DNA from: Phycisphaerales bacterium
GTDB lineage: Bacteria > Planctomycetota > Phycisphaerae > Phycisphaerales > UBA1924
Direction: 5' to 3'
Length of the DNA: 64,000 nt
NCBI GenBank assembly: GCA_020849105.1
Contig: JADLGW010000040.1
Coordinates: 41,839-105,838 of the forward strand
Below are positions 42,771 through 54,200 of this stretch, in pieces (position 1 is the stretch's first letter; each line of letters starts with the position of its first letter). The notes below the pieces were generated by a model, which was given only the letters and a program-made list of their open reading frames with translations, had not been told where the DNA came from and made no database searches. The position numbers were made by a program, and so were the translations under genes.

Positions 42771-44129
42771 ATGCACATCTTTGGATTCACGGTGCCGATG
42801 GAGACCTGGGCCTACGCCGGGTTTCTCGCGGCGCTGACGGTCATGCTGGCGATCGACCTGGGCGTGCTGAGCCGCCGCACCCACACGGTCTCCGTCAAGG
42901 AGTCGCTGCTGTGGTCGAGCCTGTGGGTCGCGGTCGGCGTCGGGTTCAGCGTGTTCGTCTATTTCGCGTACACGCACCACTGGCTGGGGCTGGGGCTTGT
43001 GCCGCCGGAACTCCTGCCGCTGCCCACCAACGCCCCACCGCCGGCCGAGGGCCCGGTGATCGCCCCCGGCCTGCTGCCGCTGGATGGGGTGACGGCGACG
43101 TGGAACTACCTGGCCGGGTACGTAATCGAGTACGCGCTGTCGGTGGACAACATCTTCATCATCGCGGTGATCTTCAAGTACTTCGCGACCCCGCCGCAGT
43201 ACCAGCACCGCGTGCTCTTCTGGGGGATCGTGGGCGTCGTGGTGATGCGCGGCGTGATGATCGCGATCGGGGCCGCCCTGCTGGACAGGTTCGAGTGGGT
43301 CCTCTATGTCTTCGCGGGGGTGCTCATCCTCTCCGCGGCCAAGATGCTGATGCTGAAGGAGGAGGAGATCGACCTGGACCGCAACTTCGCGGTGCGGGCG
43401 GCGCGGCGGCTCCTGCCCTTCACCCACGAGTACGACGGGTCCAGGTTCCTGACGCGCCGGGACGGCCGGTTGCTGGCCACGCCGCTGCTGCTGGTGCTGC
43501 TGGTGGTGGACATCGCGGACGCGGCGTTCGCGCTGGACTCGATCCCCGCGGTGTTCACGATCACCCGGGAACCGTTCCTGGTGTTCACGTCCAACATGTT
43601 CGCGGTGCTGGGGCTGCGGAGCCTGTTCTTCGCGATCTCGGCGTTCCTGGAGAAGTTCCGGCACCTGAAGGTCAGCCTGGCGTTCATCCTGCTGTACCTG
43701 GGTGCGAAGATCTTCTTCCACAAGTGGTTCGAGATCGGCCCGGGGGAGAACCTGGGCGTGATCGGGGCGGTCCTGGCCGTCGGCGTGCTCGCGTCGATCA
43801 TCGATGACCGGGGGCGGGAGATCACCCGCCGCGCGTTCCTGGGGCCGGACGTGGAGCGGTACGCCAAGCCGGCGTTCCGGCAGGCGCGCCGGCTCGTCAT
43901 CCTCGTGGTCGGGGTCACGGTGGTGCTCATCGGCATCGTCATGATCGTGGCGCCGGGCCCGGGGCTGATTGTCATCCCCATCGGGCTGGCGATCCTGGCC
44001 AGCGAGTTCTGGTGGGCGCGGCGGCTGCTGCGCCAGTTCAAGCAGCAGGGCCGGAGCGTGACCAGGCGGGCCAGGGGGCTGTGGCGCGGGAAGGCCGGAC
44101 GGGGCGAGACGAAGCCCGGAGATCACTAG
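42771..44129 (+). CDS. TerC/Alx family membrane protein fused to a PGPGW domain
   Basis: A 452-residue polytopic protein. The TerC part has paired acidic motifs in membrane helices: GYVIEYALSVDNIFIIAVIFKY near 120-135 and LLVVDIADAAFALDSIPAVF near 243-260. This family exports Mn(II). A second, shorter membrane domain at the C-terminus holds VAPGPGLIVIPIGLAILASEFWW near 395-417, the PGPGW signature, followed by a basic tail. The candidate manganese riboswitch upstream supports a role in manganese export. ATG at 42771. Confidence 0.9.
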   Translation: MHIFGFTVPMETWAYAGFLAALTVMLAIDLGVLSRRTHTVSVKESLLWSSLWVAVGVGFSVFVYFAYTHHWLGLGLVPPELLPLPTNAPPPAEGPVIAPGLLPLDGVTATWNYLAGYVIEYALSVDNIFIIAVIFKYFATPPQYQHRVLFWGIVGVVVMRGVMIAIGAALLDRFEWVLYVFAGVLILSAAKMLMLKEEEIDLDRNFAVRAARRLLPFTHEYDGSRFLTRRDGRLLATPLLLVLLVVDIADAAFALDSIPAVFTITREPFLVFTSNMFAVLGLRSLFFAISAFLEKFRHLKVSLAFILLYLGAKIFFHKWFEIGPGENLGVIGAVLAVGVLASIIDDRGREITRRAFLGPDVERYAKPAFRQARRLVILVVGVTVVLIGIVMIVAPGPGLIVIPIGLAILASEFWWARRLLRQFKQQGRSVTRRARGLWRGKAGRGETKPGDH

Positions 44130-44214
44130 GAACACGGAGAGGACCGGTGCCGCTCGCTGCCCGTCGCGGACGGCGGTGGGTGGTGGCCACCCGCACGGGA
44201 ACTACACTCCGCGC

Positions 44215-45195
44215 GTGTTCGGCTCTCACCTGTCCATCGCCGGCTCCATGGTCAACGCGCTGCTCGAGGGCGAGCGGCTCGGGCTGGACACGGTGCAGGT
44301 GTTCACGAAGAACCAGCGGCAGTGGCGCACCGGGCCGCTGGACCCCGCAATGGTGAAGGAGTGGCACGGCCACGTCGCGCGGCTGGGCTGGAGCGGCCGC
44401 ATCGTCGCGCACGCCTCCTACCTCATCAACCTCGGGAGCCCCGACGGCGCGCTGTGGGCAAGGTCCATCGATTCGATGGTTCTGGAACTGCAACGGAGCA
44501 ACGAACTCGGGATCGCGGCGCTGGTACACCACCCGGGGGCGTACACCACGGGGGAGCGCGGGGCGAGCCTGAAGAAGATCGCCGCGGCGTACACGGAAGT
44601 GTTCCGGCAGGTGCCCGCCGGCGCGGCCGCGCCCTGCGTGTGCTGCCTGGAGAACACGGTCGGGTCGGGTTCAAACCTGGGTCGTGAGCCCGAGGAACTG
44701 GCCCGGCTCCGGGCGATGATCGCGGAGGCGACCGGTGCGGGTGATCGCGTCGGGTTCTGCATCGATACATGCCACCTGCACGCGGGCGGGTACGACATGG
44801 CGAGCCGGGACGCGGCGGCGCGAACGCTGGATGAAGTGGATCGGGTGTGCGGGCTGGCCCATGTGAAGGTGGTACACCTGAACGACTCCAAGGCGGCGAT
44901 GGGCAGCCGGCGGGACCTGCACGAGCACATCGGGGCCGGGACGATCGGGAGGCCGCGGCTGGGGGCCAGCGGGTTCGCGGCGGTGGTGAACCACCCGGCG
45001 CTCCGGCGCATTCCCAAGATTCTTGAGACTCCGAAGGGAACGAGCCCGGCGGGGGTGCCGTATGACGCGGAGAACCTTGCCCGCCTCAAATCCTTGCTGA
45101 GGCCCGGAAAAATGCCGATATCAGGAGCCGCACGGCCCCGGCAGGCGGCCCGCGGCCCCGCCCGACCAGTCCGGAAGACGACGAGCAAACCCTGA
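44215..45195 (+). CDS. nfo: Endonuclease IV (apurinic/apyrimidinic endonuclease)
   Basis: A 326-residue TIM-barrel DNA repair enzyme acting at abasic sites. Family metal motifs are visible: FGSHLSIAGSM, LVHHPGAY, CCLENTVGSGSN, FCIDTCHLHAGGYD, VVHLNDSK, RRDLHEHIGAG and ILETPKG. The GTG start at 44215 begins directly with the first strand. The protein has a basic C-terminal tail of about 30 residues (RPRQAARGPARPVRKTTSKP) not usual for the family. Its stop overlaps the next start by one base (TGATG), so the TPR gene is translationally coupled. Confidence 0.95.
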   Translation: MFGSHLSIAGSMVNALLEGERLGLDTVQVFTKNQRQWRTGPLDPAMVKEWHGHVARLGWSGRIVAHASYLINLGSPDGALWARSIDSMVLELQRSNELGIAALVHHPGAYTTGERGASLKKIAAAYTEVFRQVPAGAAAPCVCCLENTVGSGSNLGREPEELARLRAMIAEATGAGDRVGFCIDTCHLHAGGYDMASRDAAARTLDEVDRVCGLAHVKVVHLNDSKAAMGSRRDLHEHIGAGTIGRPRLGASGFAAVVNHPALRRIPKILETPKGTSPAGVPYDAENLARLKSLLRPGKMPISGAARPRQAARGPARPVRKTTSKP

Positions 45196-46199
45196 TGAGA
45201 CCACGACTTGCAACCCGCGGGCGCCTGCTGACGGCCGCGGCGTGCTGCGCCATCATGCTGCCCGGGTGCATCGCCACGCGGCGAACGGTCAACGTCCCGG
45301 TGCTAAAGAACGGGCCGCGGGATGCGACCGGGTATGTGATCCGGGCGCAGAACTTGCGCAACAACCGGCTGTTCGCGGTGGCACTGGCGGAACTGGAACG
45401 GGCGGTGGCGATCAACCCGCGCCTGACCACGGCGTACCTGGCGATGGGCGATATCTACCGGGACACCGGGGAGTACGGCAAGGCGGAGCATTCGTACGCG
45501 ACGGCCGCGGGCCTGGAGCCGCGGAACTTCGACGCGCAGTACCACTGGGGCCTGTCGCTGCAACTGCTGAACCGGCTCCCGGAGGCCATCGGGGCGTACC
45601 TGCGCTCGCTGTCGATCCGGCCCGACGACTTCAACGCCAACCTGAACATCGCGACGGCGTACATGCAGGTGGGCGAGGCGCGCACGGGGCTGAAGTTCGC
45701 CCAGGCCGCGGTGCGGCTGAAGCCCGAGGACGGGGCGGCGCGGGTGAACCTGGGGGCGATCTACGCGGCGATGGGCGAGCACCAGTCGGCGGTGCTGGAG
45801 TACCAGCAGGCCGCGGAACTGATGGAACTCAACCCGCAGTTGCTGCTGAACCTGGCGGACAGCCTGGCGAAGATCGAGCGGCTTCAGGAGGCGCAGAACA
45901 CGCTCGAGCAACTCATCGCCACGTCGCCCTCGGCCGTGTCGCACGAGCGGATGGGGTCGGTGCTCTTCCGCCTGCAGCAGTACGAGCCCTCGCTCGCGGA
46001 GTTCCGCAAGGCCCTGGAGATGGACCCGGACTATTACCCGGCGCTCAACGGCGTCGGGGTGTGCCTGCTCAACAAGTACCTGGTGAGCGACCGGACGGAC
46101 GAAGCGGCCAAGAACGAGGGGGTGCGGCTGCTGAAGCGCTCCCTCCAGATCCGCCCCGACCAACCGCGGGTGCTGGAACTGGTAAGCCGGTACGGGTGA
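45195..46199 (+). CDS. TPR-repeat lipoprotein
   Basis: A 334-residue protein. The N-terminal signal ends in the lipobox LPGC (Cys-25), so it is probably a lipoprotein. About seven tetratricopeptide repeats follow, for example LTTAYLAMGDIYRDTGEYGKA, DAQYHWGLSLQLLNRLPEA, AARVNLGAIYAAMGEHQSA and YYPALNGVGVC. TPR lipoproteins scaffold envelope assemblies such as pilus or secretion machines. Coupled to the endonuclease IV gene. No enzymatic domain. Confidence 0.85.
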   Translation: MRPRLATRGRLLTAAACCAIMLPGCIATRRTVNVPVLKNGPRDATGYVIRAQNLRNNRLFAVALAELERAVAINPRLTTAYLAMGDIYRDTGEYGKAEHSYATAAGLEPRNFDAQYHWGLSLQLLNRLPEAIGAYLRSLSIRPDDFNANLNIATAYMQVGEARTGLKFAQAAVRLKPEDGAARVNLGAIYAAMGEHQSAVLEYQQAAELMELNPQLLLNLADSLAKIERLQEAQNTLEQLIATSPSAVSHERMGSVLFRLQQYEPSLAEFRKALEMDPDYYPALNGVGVCLLNKYLVSDRTDEAAKNEGVRLLKRSLQIRPDQPRVLELVSRYG

Positions 46200-46284
46200 G
46201 GGGGCGGAGGCCCGGAAGGGGGCCAGTGGGAAGAAGCAGGGACAACCACAACGGTTCGTGAGTGGTAGACCGGGGGCTACCGGC

Positions 46285-46387
46285 CGATTGTGCGACGATC
46301 ATCCGGTGCTTTGACCGGATGTTCATGATTCCCCTCCATTCTCCAGACACGATCACCGCTCCCAAGGCCTCGCGCTGATCGTGCCAC
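46285..46387. repeat. 103-bp direct repeat, copy 1
   Basis: Starts at CGATTGTGCGACGATCATCC and ends GATCGTGCCAC. About 96 of 103 positions match the copy at 46414. Both copies hold a hairpin around GCTTTG (ATCATCCGGT and ACCGGATG). Confidence 0.9.
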
Positions 46388-46413
46388 AGATCGTGCCACC
46401 TCAGCCTACCCGT

Positions 46414-46516
46414 CGATTGTGCCACGATCATCCGGTGCTTTGACCGGATGATCGTGTTTCCCCTCCATTCTCCAGACACGATCACCGCTCTCAAGGCCTC
46501 GCGATGAGCGTGCCAC
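46414..46516. repeat. 103-bp direct repeat, copy 2
   Basis: The second copy is in the same orientation, 26 bp after copy 1. Here the hairpin is longer: CACGATCATCCGGT pairs with ACCGGATGATCGTG. Its end overlaps the 3' end of the minus-strand gene at 46491 and supplies that protein's last residues. Confidence 0.9.
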
Positions 46517-47411
46517 CCGGCCCCGAGTTGGAGGGGTGATCCGTATGAGTCGATGGCGGAGACTCCGGGTCCGTTCGCGTGATGGTTCCCACCTTGCCGT
46601 TCGCGCTCACCGCATATGACACGCTGAAGGGAAGCCACCGATCCGGCAGAGGCACCGTGGCGGTTAGATTGTGGATGAACACGAGGCTGCTGGCGAGATC
46701 GCCTTTCCGATTCCAAGGGTCCACAGGTGAATAGATGATGCCGCTCACCTCTCCGGCCTTCCCACTCCCAAAGAGATTGGCGTCGATGGGTTCTTTGTTC
46801 TGCTTCGTGACTGAGTGCTGAGGCGTGAGGGAGGCTTCGGACCATTCCTTCGTGACCGCGTTGTAGGTGACGGCATGGGTGCCGATCCCGTACAGCGCAC
46901 GTGCGATCCACGGCGGATCATCGGTGAGGAACGCCAACGGGATACATCGGGAGTTGATCGCCACCACGAAGGCATCCTCTGGCTTCACAATGCCCGCCGC
47001 CGCGTGCTTCGCCACCTGCTTCCGCTTCCCATCCAAGGCACTGAGGAACCGAAGCTTGATCTGATCGACGGGCACATGGCCAATCTGCTTGTCGCCGATC
47101 TCGGGAACCCCGTCAGGGCCGGTCCCTGGCCCGGGCGCAACGCACTCAACCCACACGCGACGGCCCTCCACCGTTGCCATGAGATCGGGACCAGTCCCCT
47201 GCCATGCCTTGTCCCATTCGACCCGAGGCACCAGCTTCACCCCTTGGTCCAGCAGGGCCCACCCGACGTACATCTCCCAGAACCGTTGCTGGAATAGGAA
47301 GTAGGCCCTGTCCCTCTCTACACCGGGCGTCGCGTGCTTCCGCAGCCCGCGCACCGCGTCCCGCAGTTCCTTGACGAACGTGGAGTCGGCGTAGGGTGGA
47401 ACCGGTCCCAC
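46491..47411 (-). CDS. Hypothetical protein with possible PD-(D/E)xK nuclease-like core
   Basis: A 306-residue protein I cannot assign. Residues 72-91 (GTGPDLMAT, then VWVECVAPG) have the spacing of a PD-(D/E)xK core, with Asp-76 and Glu-89, but Val replaces the usual Lys, so activity is doubtful. The codon use is visibly less GC-biased than in neighbours, suggesting recent acquisition. The GTG start at 47411 lacks a ribosome site and falls inside another frame (47506-47318, starting SQAPPLFPDAQG), so an N-terminal frameshift is possible. The C-terminus (GGTLIARP) is encoded by the direct repeat. Confidence 0.6.
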   Translation of the reverse strand: MGPVPPYADSTFVKELRDAVRGLRKHATPGVERDRAYFLFQQRFWEMYVGWALLDQGVKLVPRVEWDKAWQGTGPDLMATVEGRRVWVECVAPGPGTGPDGVPEIGDKQIGHVPVDQIKLRFLSALDGKRKQVAKHAAAGIVKPEDAFVVAINSRCIPLAFLTDDPPWIARALYGIGTHAVTYNAVTKEWSEASLTPQHSVTKQNKEPIDANLFGSGKAGEVSGIIYSPVDPWNRKGDLASSLVFIHNLTATVPLPDRWLPFSVSYAVSANGKVGTITRTDPESPPSTHTDHPSNSGPGGTLIARP

Positions 47412-47627
47412 ATTGCTCGCAGGAATGAGGCGACGCCGGAGCGGGCCTCATCCAAGGTCGTGTCCGCGCCCTGGGCGTCGGGGAAGAGTGGCGGTGCCTG
47501 ACTCACTTGAAGTTCCCACCGTCCGGTAAGCCAATCCGTATCCAGCCCATATCCAGACGCCCGTTTTCAGCCCCGCATACTCCCTCCCGGCAGACCCCAG
47601 AAAACCGCGTTTCTCTCGGGAAAAACG
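47412..47627. other. Region upstream of the islet gene, possible frameshifted N-terminus
   Basis: The 216 bp between the islet gene start and the thioredoxin-like gene end are AT-richer than flanking DNA. An open frame from GTG 47506 to 47318 begins SQAPPLFPDAQGADTTLDEA and overlaps the islet gene in another frame. It could be the true N-terminus displaced by a frameshift. Confidence 0.35.
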
Positions 47628-48209
47628 CTATCTGGCGTACTCCGGCTCCTTCCCCGGCTTCCACTTGATATTGCACCCGATGCTCGGCCTCTGGTTCGGC
47701 AGCGGCGGCTTGCCCGCGAGAGCGGCGTCGAGGGCAGCGCGGAGGTCCTTGCCCGTCACCGGCACGCCGTTGCCGGGGCGGCTGTCGTCGAGTTGCCCGC
47801 GGTAGACCAGGGCGCGGTCCGCGCCGAACAGGAAGAAGTCCGGCGTACACGCGGCGTGGTACGCTCGCGCCACCGCCTGCGACTCGTCATAGAGGTACGG
47901 GAACGTGTACCCCGCCGCCTTCGCCTCCTCCTTCATCTTCACCGGGCCGTCCTGCGGGTAGTTCACCGCGTCGTTGGAGGAGATGGCGACAATGCCCGCG
48001 CCCTTCTCGCCGTACTCACGCCCCAGCGCGGCCAGTTGCGAGCGCACATGCTTCACGAACGGACAGTGGTTGCACAGGAACATGACCAGCAGGGCCCGCT
48101 TGCCCGCGAAGTCCGCGAGCGACACGCTGCGCCCGCTGACCGCATCGGGAAGGGTGAAGTCCGGGGCGCGGGTTCCCAGGGGCAGCATGGAGGACGGGGT
48201 CTCGGCCAT
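47628..48209 (-). CDS. Thioredoxin-like/AhpC-TSA family redox protein
   Basis: A 193-residue peroxiredoxin-like protein. Motif FLCNHCPFVKH gives a CxxC pair (Cys-46, Cys-49), and the fold marks APDFTLPD, GIVAISSND and FPYLYDESQAVA follow. Without a signal peptide it is cytoplasmic. It belongs to a thioredoxin-family group whose substrate is unclear, not the typical 2-Cys peroxiredoxins. ATG at 48209, divergent from the GH63 glucosidase gene. Confidence 0.87.
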   Translation of the reverse strand: MAETPSSMLPLGTRAPDFTLPDAVSGRSVSLADFAGKRALLVMFLCNHCPFVKHVRSQLAALGREYGEKGAGIVAISSNDAVNYPQDGPVKMKEEAKAAGYTFPYLYDESQAVARAYHAACTPDFFLFGADRALVYRGQLDDSRPGNGVPVTGKDLRAALDAALAGKPPLPNQRPSIGCNIKWKPGKEPEYAR

Positions 48210-48357
48210 GTGTGAACTCCTTCAGAACCGCGGCCGCGCGTCCCCCGTTCGGGGCCGCGACCGGCCGGGAGCAACGGGGTACTCTACGCGCGGAGCGCGT
48301 CCCCGCTAGGCTGCTTGCGCGCGCCGCCGGAACAGAGCCCGGGGCGCGAGCGACGGG

Positions 48358-48442
48358 TATACCCCACACTTCCGTGTGGGCTCTGCAGAACTCCCCGCGC
48401 CGGCGCTCGGGCTCTGATCGCTCCCTTACGATCGCGGCTCCG
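48358..48442. repeat. Dispersed repeat cluster (family E) in the GH63 leader
   Basis: Contains a short palindrome CCCCACACTTCCGTGTGGG near 48362, then CGCTCGGGCTCTGATCGCTC and CTTACGATCGCGGCTC. The latter reads on the other strand as GAGCCGCGATCGTAAGGGAG, related to the repeat in the ArnT-like gene at 56040. It ends at the GH63 start codon. Confidence 0.65.
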
Positions 48443-51127
<2,685 letters not shown>

Positions 51128-51290
51128 ATGCCGGCCGGCAGAGAAACTCTCCGAACCGGGCCCGCACCCGGCGCGGTTCGCCGCGCCACGGCGTTATCTC
51201 CGGCGGCAACGCGGCGGGAGATTGAGCGGCGCGGGGCTCCGTCCGCGTGCGGCACAGGCATGGGCGCGTAGGCCGACCGGTACGGAGGGG
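51128..51290. other. Gap between convergent GH63 and secreted-protein genes
   Basis: The 163 bp hold several GC-rich inverted segments but no T run or ORF. No feature can be assigned. Confidence 0.3.
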
Positions 51291-53735
51291 TCACGGACAG
51301 CCGAGGGCGAACTTGGTCGTGAAGCAGCCGAAATCTGCGAGGTTCCGCGCCCCGTCGCCGTTACAGTCCGCGTAGCCATCGCCCAGCGCGAACTTGGTCT
51401 GGAAGCACCCAAAGTCCGCGAGGTTGAGGGCACTGTCCGCGTTGCAATCGGGATAGCAGACGGGGGGGCCACACCGCCACTCGGCAATGCGGGATGACAT
51501 CACGCCGTCCGCCATGCTGAACTCCCCTCCCACAAAGAGGCTCGCCGGGAGCGGCCCGCCCTGGTCCGGGTCGAACGTCGCGATAGCCGACAGGGCGCCG
51601 TTGGTTCCCCCACCCAAGGGCATCCATGCAGCACCGTTCCATGTGCCGACGCGGCTGAGGAGGGCGGACCCGATGTGGGTGAATCTGCCCCCCGCAACTA
51701 GGACGGGCTGGGCGGGGCCGGCGCCGTCCGGGTCGTGGACGCCAAGACACTCGACGGAGTCATCGGGGGCGCCACCGACCGGCGACCACGCCGATCCATT
51801 CCAGCGCGCGAGGTTGGTGGGCTGGCCCGGCCCGGCGAAGAGCCCGCCCGCGTAGAGGGCGGCGCCCGACCCATCGTTGAACACTGCAAGGCAATGACAG
51901 AGACCCTGGACTCCGGCCCCGAGCGCGTGCCACTGGGCGCCGTCCCATCGCGCTACCGAACGGGCCGGCATGCTTCCGGCGGTCTCAAACTGCCCGCCCG
52001 CGCACAGGGACGGACCGGCTCCGTCGTGAAAGACTTCCAGCGCGGCGATGAAACTGCCCGCCGGAGGGCCCACGCCGCCCCCCACGTCGGACCACACCGA
52101 TCCGTCCCATCGGGCCATCCTGTTCACCGGCAGCCCCCCCGCGGCGGTCAGCGTGCCGCCGGCGTAGAGCGCGGGCTGGATCGGCCCCGGCCCATCGTCA
52201 TCAAACTCGCGGAGGGCATACACGACTCTGTCGGTCCCGCCGCCTAACGGCACCCAGAACAGGCCGTCCCACCGCGCTACCCCACGTGCCGAAGAGAAGG
52301 GCTCGAAAAAACCGCCCCCGGCGTGGAGCGAGGCAGGCTGGGGGCCGGGACCGTCCGGGTCATACGTCGCGAGCGCGAGCGGCGGCGCCGAAAACCCACC
52401 GCCGCCGTACGGCAGGCCCCCTCCCAATGGGCTCCATTGCTCGCCGTCCCACGCGGCGACATGATTTACGCGCGAGACGCCCAACGTGCCCATGTAACCA
52501 GCGGCGAAGAGGCGCGGTCCAGTCCCGTCTTCAAACGCGAGTAAGTCGGCAACGAGCGTAGAACTCTGGGCTTGGACGCCGTTGCCCATAGCCACCCAAG
52601 AATCCCCGTCATGGCGCGCGATGCCCTCTGCCGCGACGCTTCCGATAATCGAGAAATGGCCCGCGGCGAGAAAGGTCGGGCTCTGTGGGAAGGCGGCGAT
52701 GGCGTTTATCGTCGTCGCGGCCGTGGCGCCGAAAGACCTCCACGTTCCGCCCTCCCACGCGCCGAGCCTCGCCGGTGACCCGCCAAGAACCCCGTTGAAC
52801 TCGCCGCCGACGAGCAGGGAGGGGACTCCGTTGTGCATCGCCGAACACAACGCGTAGACGCCGCCGGAGCCCGTCCCTCCGCCTACCAGGCCCCAGGCGC
52901 CGCCGTCCCAGCGCATGACACCGGCGGTTCCCGCGCCGCCCGCGTAGAGCCGCGCCCCCGCACCGTCGTCGTGGATGGTCAGTACGTGCACCGGCTCGAG
53001 CCCGAGCGAGGTGCCGCCCACGGCGTGCCAGGCGGCGCCGTCCCACCGGCCCACGGTGCATGGGGCGCCGCCGGCAGACGTAAACGTGCCGGCTGCATAG
53101 ATGTTCTCGCCCGTGCCGGCGTCAAAGGCGCAGAGCGCCCGGACTTCCCCGTTGACGCCCGACCCGAGGGCGGACCACGATGCCCCGTTCCACCCCGCGA
53201 TTCTGCTGGCGGGGGCGCCGCCGGCGCTGGTGAAGTTGCCGCCGATGTAGAGCGCGCGGGACCCGCCTATCGCCGCCCCCTTGATGGCCATGACCTGGGT
53301 GTCCGGGGCTCCGGGAACGAAGGACCAGCCTGAGCCGTTCCATCGCCTCAACGATCGCGACCCATCAAAGGTGCCCCACACGTACAACTGCGTTCCCGTG
53401 CCGAGGTCGTACGCGGCGAACTCCCTGATACCACCGAGATTCGTGGACCCGAGCGGCCGTGCGTAGTTGGCGCCGTCCCACGTCACAATGTCGTCCACGG
53501 CCAACCCGCCGGCCTGGACGAAGCTACCGCCGATCCAGAGCAAAGGTGCCTTGGGTCCCGCGCCGTCCTCGTCAAAGACTTCCATAGTTTCCACGATGCC
53601 GCCACTGCCCGAATCTGTGTTGATCCCCGGCGCGAAAAAGCCCGCGGACCATTCCCGGTTGCATGTCTGGGCCGTCAGAAGCGGCGCCAAGCGGACTGCA
53701 CACAGGAATGATGCGACGTGAGTTAATCGTTTCAT
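51291..53735 (-). CDS. Large secreted protein with repeated WDG units and a C-terminal tandem EF-hand-like module
   Basis: An 814-residue exported protein. A signal peptide (about 1-22, MKRLTHVASFLC onward) leads into roughly 17 copies of a 40-50 residue unit of the form LYAGG.FTSAGG..A..IARWDG..W..LGGG, expected to form beta-propellers. The last 55 residues hold two EF-hand-like calcium loops, DCNADSALNLADFGCF and DCNGDGARNLADFGCF, ending in KFALGCP. A near-identical tail occurs in the partial gene at 63846. In related bacteria these dockerin-like modules end secreted proteins. ATG at 53735 begins the signal peptide. Confidence 0.85.
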   Translation of the reverse strand: MKRLTHVASFLCAVRLAPLLTAQTCNREWSAGFFAPGINTDSGSGGIVETMEVFDEDGAGPKAPLLWIGGSFVQAGGLAVDDIVTWDGANYARPLGSTNLGGIREFAAYDLGTGTQLYVWGTFDGSRSLRRWNGSGWSFVPGAPDTQVMAIKGAAIGGSRALYIGGNFTSAGGAPASRIAGWNGASWSALGSGVNGEVRALCAFDAGTGENIYAAGTFTSAGGAPCTVGRWDGAAWHAVGGTSLGLEPVHVLTIHDDGAGARLYAGGAGTAGVMRWDGGAWGLVGGGTGSGGVYALCSAMHNGVPSLLVGGEFNGVLGGSPARLGAWEGGTWRSFGATAATTINAIAAFPQSPTFLAAGHFSIIGSVAAEGIARHDGDSWVAMGNGVQAQSSTLVADLLAFEDGTGPRLFAAGYMGTLGVSRVNHVAAWDGEQWSPLGGGLPYGGGGFSAPPLALATYDPDGPGPQPASLHAGGGFFEPFSSARGVARWDGLFWVPLGGGTDRVVYALREFDDDGPGPIQPALYAGGTLTAAGGLPVNRMARWDGSVWSDVGGGVGPPAGSFIAALEVFHDGAGPSLCAGGQFETAGSMPARSVARWDGAQWHALGAGVQGLCHCLAVFNDGSGAALYAGGLFAGPGQPTNLARWNGSAWSPVGGAPDDSVECLGVHDPDGAGPAQPVLVAGGRFTHIGSALLSRVGTWNGAAWMPLGGGTNGALSAIATFDPDQGGPLPASLFVGGEFSMADGVMSSRIAEWRCGPPVCYPDCNADSALNLADFGCFQTKFALGDGYADCNGDGARNLADFGCFTTKFALGCP

Positions 53736-54113
53736 GGGCGCGTTTGTATCATGAGAACGCCGGGTTGTCAACGGTTCGCTCCCTCTGCGCAGAAGACCCA
53801 CGATCGGACACACTCCGGCCGCGCTTCCAAGGCCGTCGGGGTTTGCGGCGAAGTGTGGATGGTCGCCTGGGGGCGACTGCATGCCCCTCGGCGCCCAACC
53901 TGGGGCGCAGCTTCAACGCGCCGACGGAACGGTGGCGATCGGGTCGCGGAGCATTTACCGACCTATCGCACCCAGAGTGCAAGAGGGCGGATGCGGAGAT
54001 AGCCGCGAAAGGGCGGCGGCGCCCCCCCGGGCGGGCGCTCGTTCGGGATCTCGGTGTTCAATGATGGGGCGCAAGGCTAGACGGACCGTTCGCCCGCGGG
54101 CTACCGGTTCAAG
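53736..54113. other. 378-bp gap upstream of the large secreted-protein gene
   Basis: The stretch upstream of the secreted-protein gene and downstream of tRNA-Ser shows no convincing ORF. Several GC hairpins (for example GGCGGCGGCGCC near 54010) have no recognisable RNA fold. It should contain the promoter of the secreted-protein gene. Confidence 0.3.
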
Positions 54114-54200
54114 CGGAGAGGGGGGGATTCGAACCCCCGATAGAGTTGCCCCTATACAGCATTTCCAGTGCTGCTCCTTCAGCCACTCGGACACCTCTCC
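54114..54200 (-). tRNA. tRNA-Ser (GGA anticodon)
   Basis: Read on the minus strand, 87 nt with discriminator G. The acceptor GGAGAGG pairs with CCTCTCC. The anticodon arm is CAGCA-CTGGAAA-TGCTG with anticodon GGA, a class II variable arm follows (ATAG..CTAT), and the T arm is GGGGG-TTCGAAT-CCCCC. The CCA end is not encoded. GGA reads UCC and UCU serine codons. Confidence 0.95.

Noticed and set aside
46285..46516. Two long direct repeats as a CRISPR array
   Set aside because: There are only two units, each 103 bp, with one 26-bp spacer, internal hairpins and no cas genes.
46491..47411. Calling the islet gene a restriction endonuclease
   Set aside because: The (D/E)xK lysine is absent, no methyltransferase is adjacent, and the rest of the protein is unrecognised.
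53736..54113. Structured non-coding RNA (RNase P or SRP-like) in the long gap
   Set aside because: GC hairpins occur, but none of the conserved cores of these RNAs could be located.
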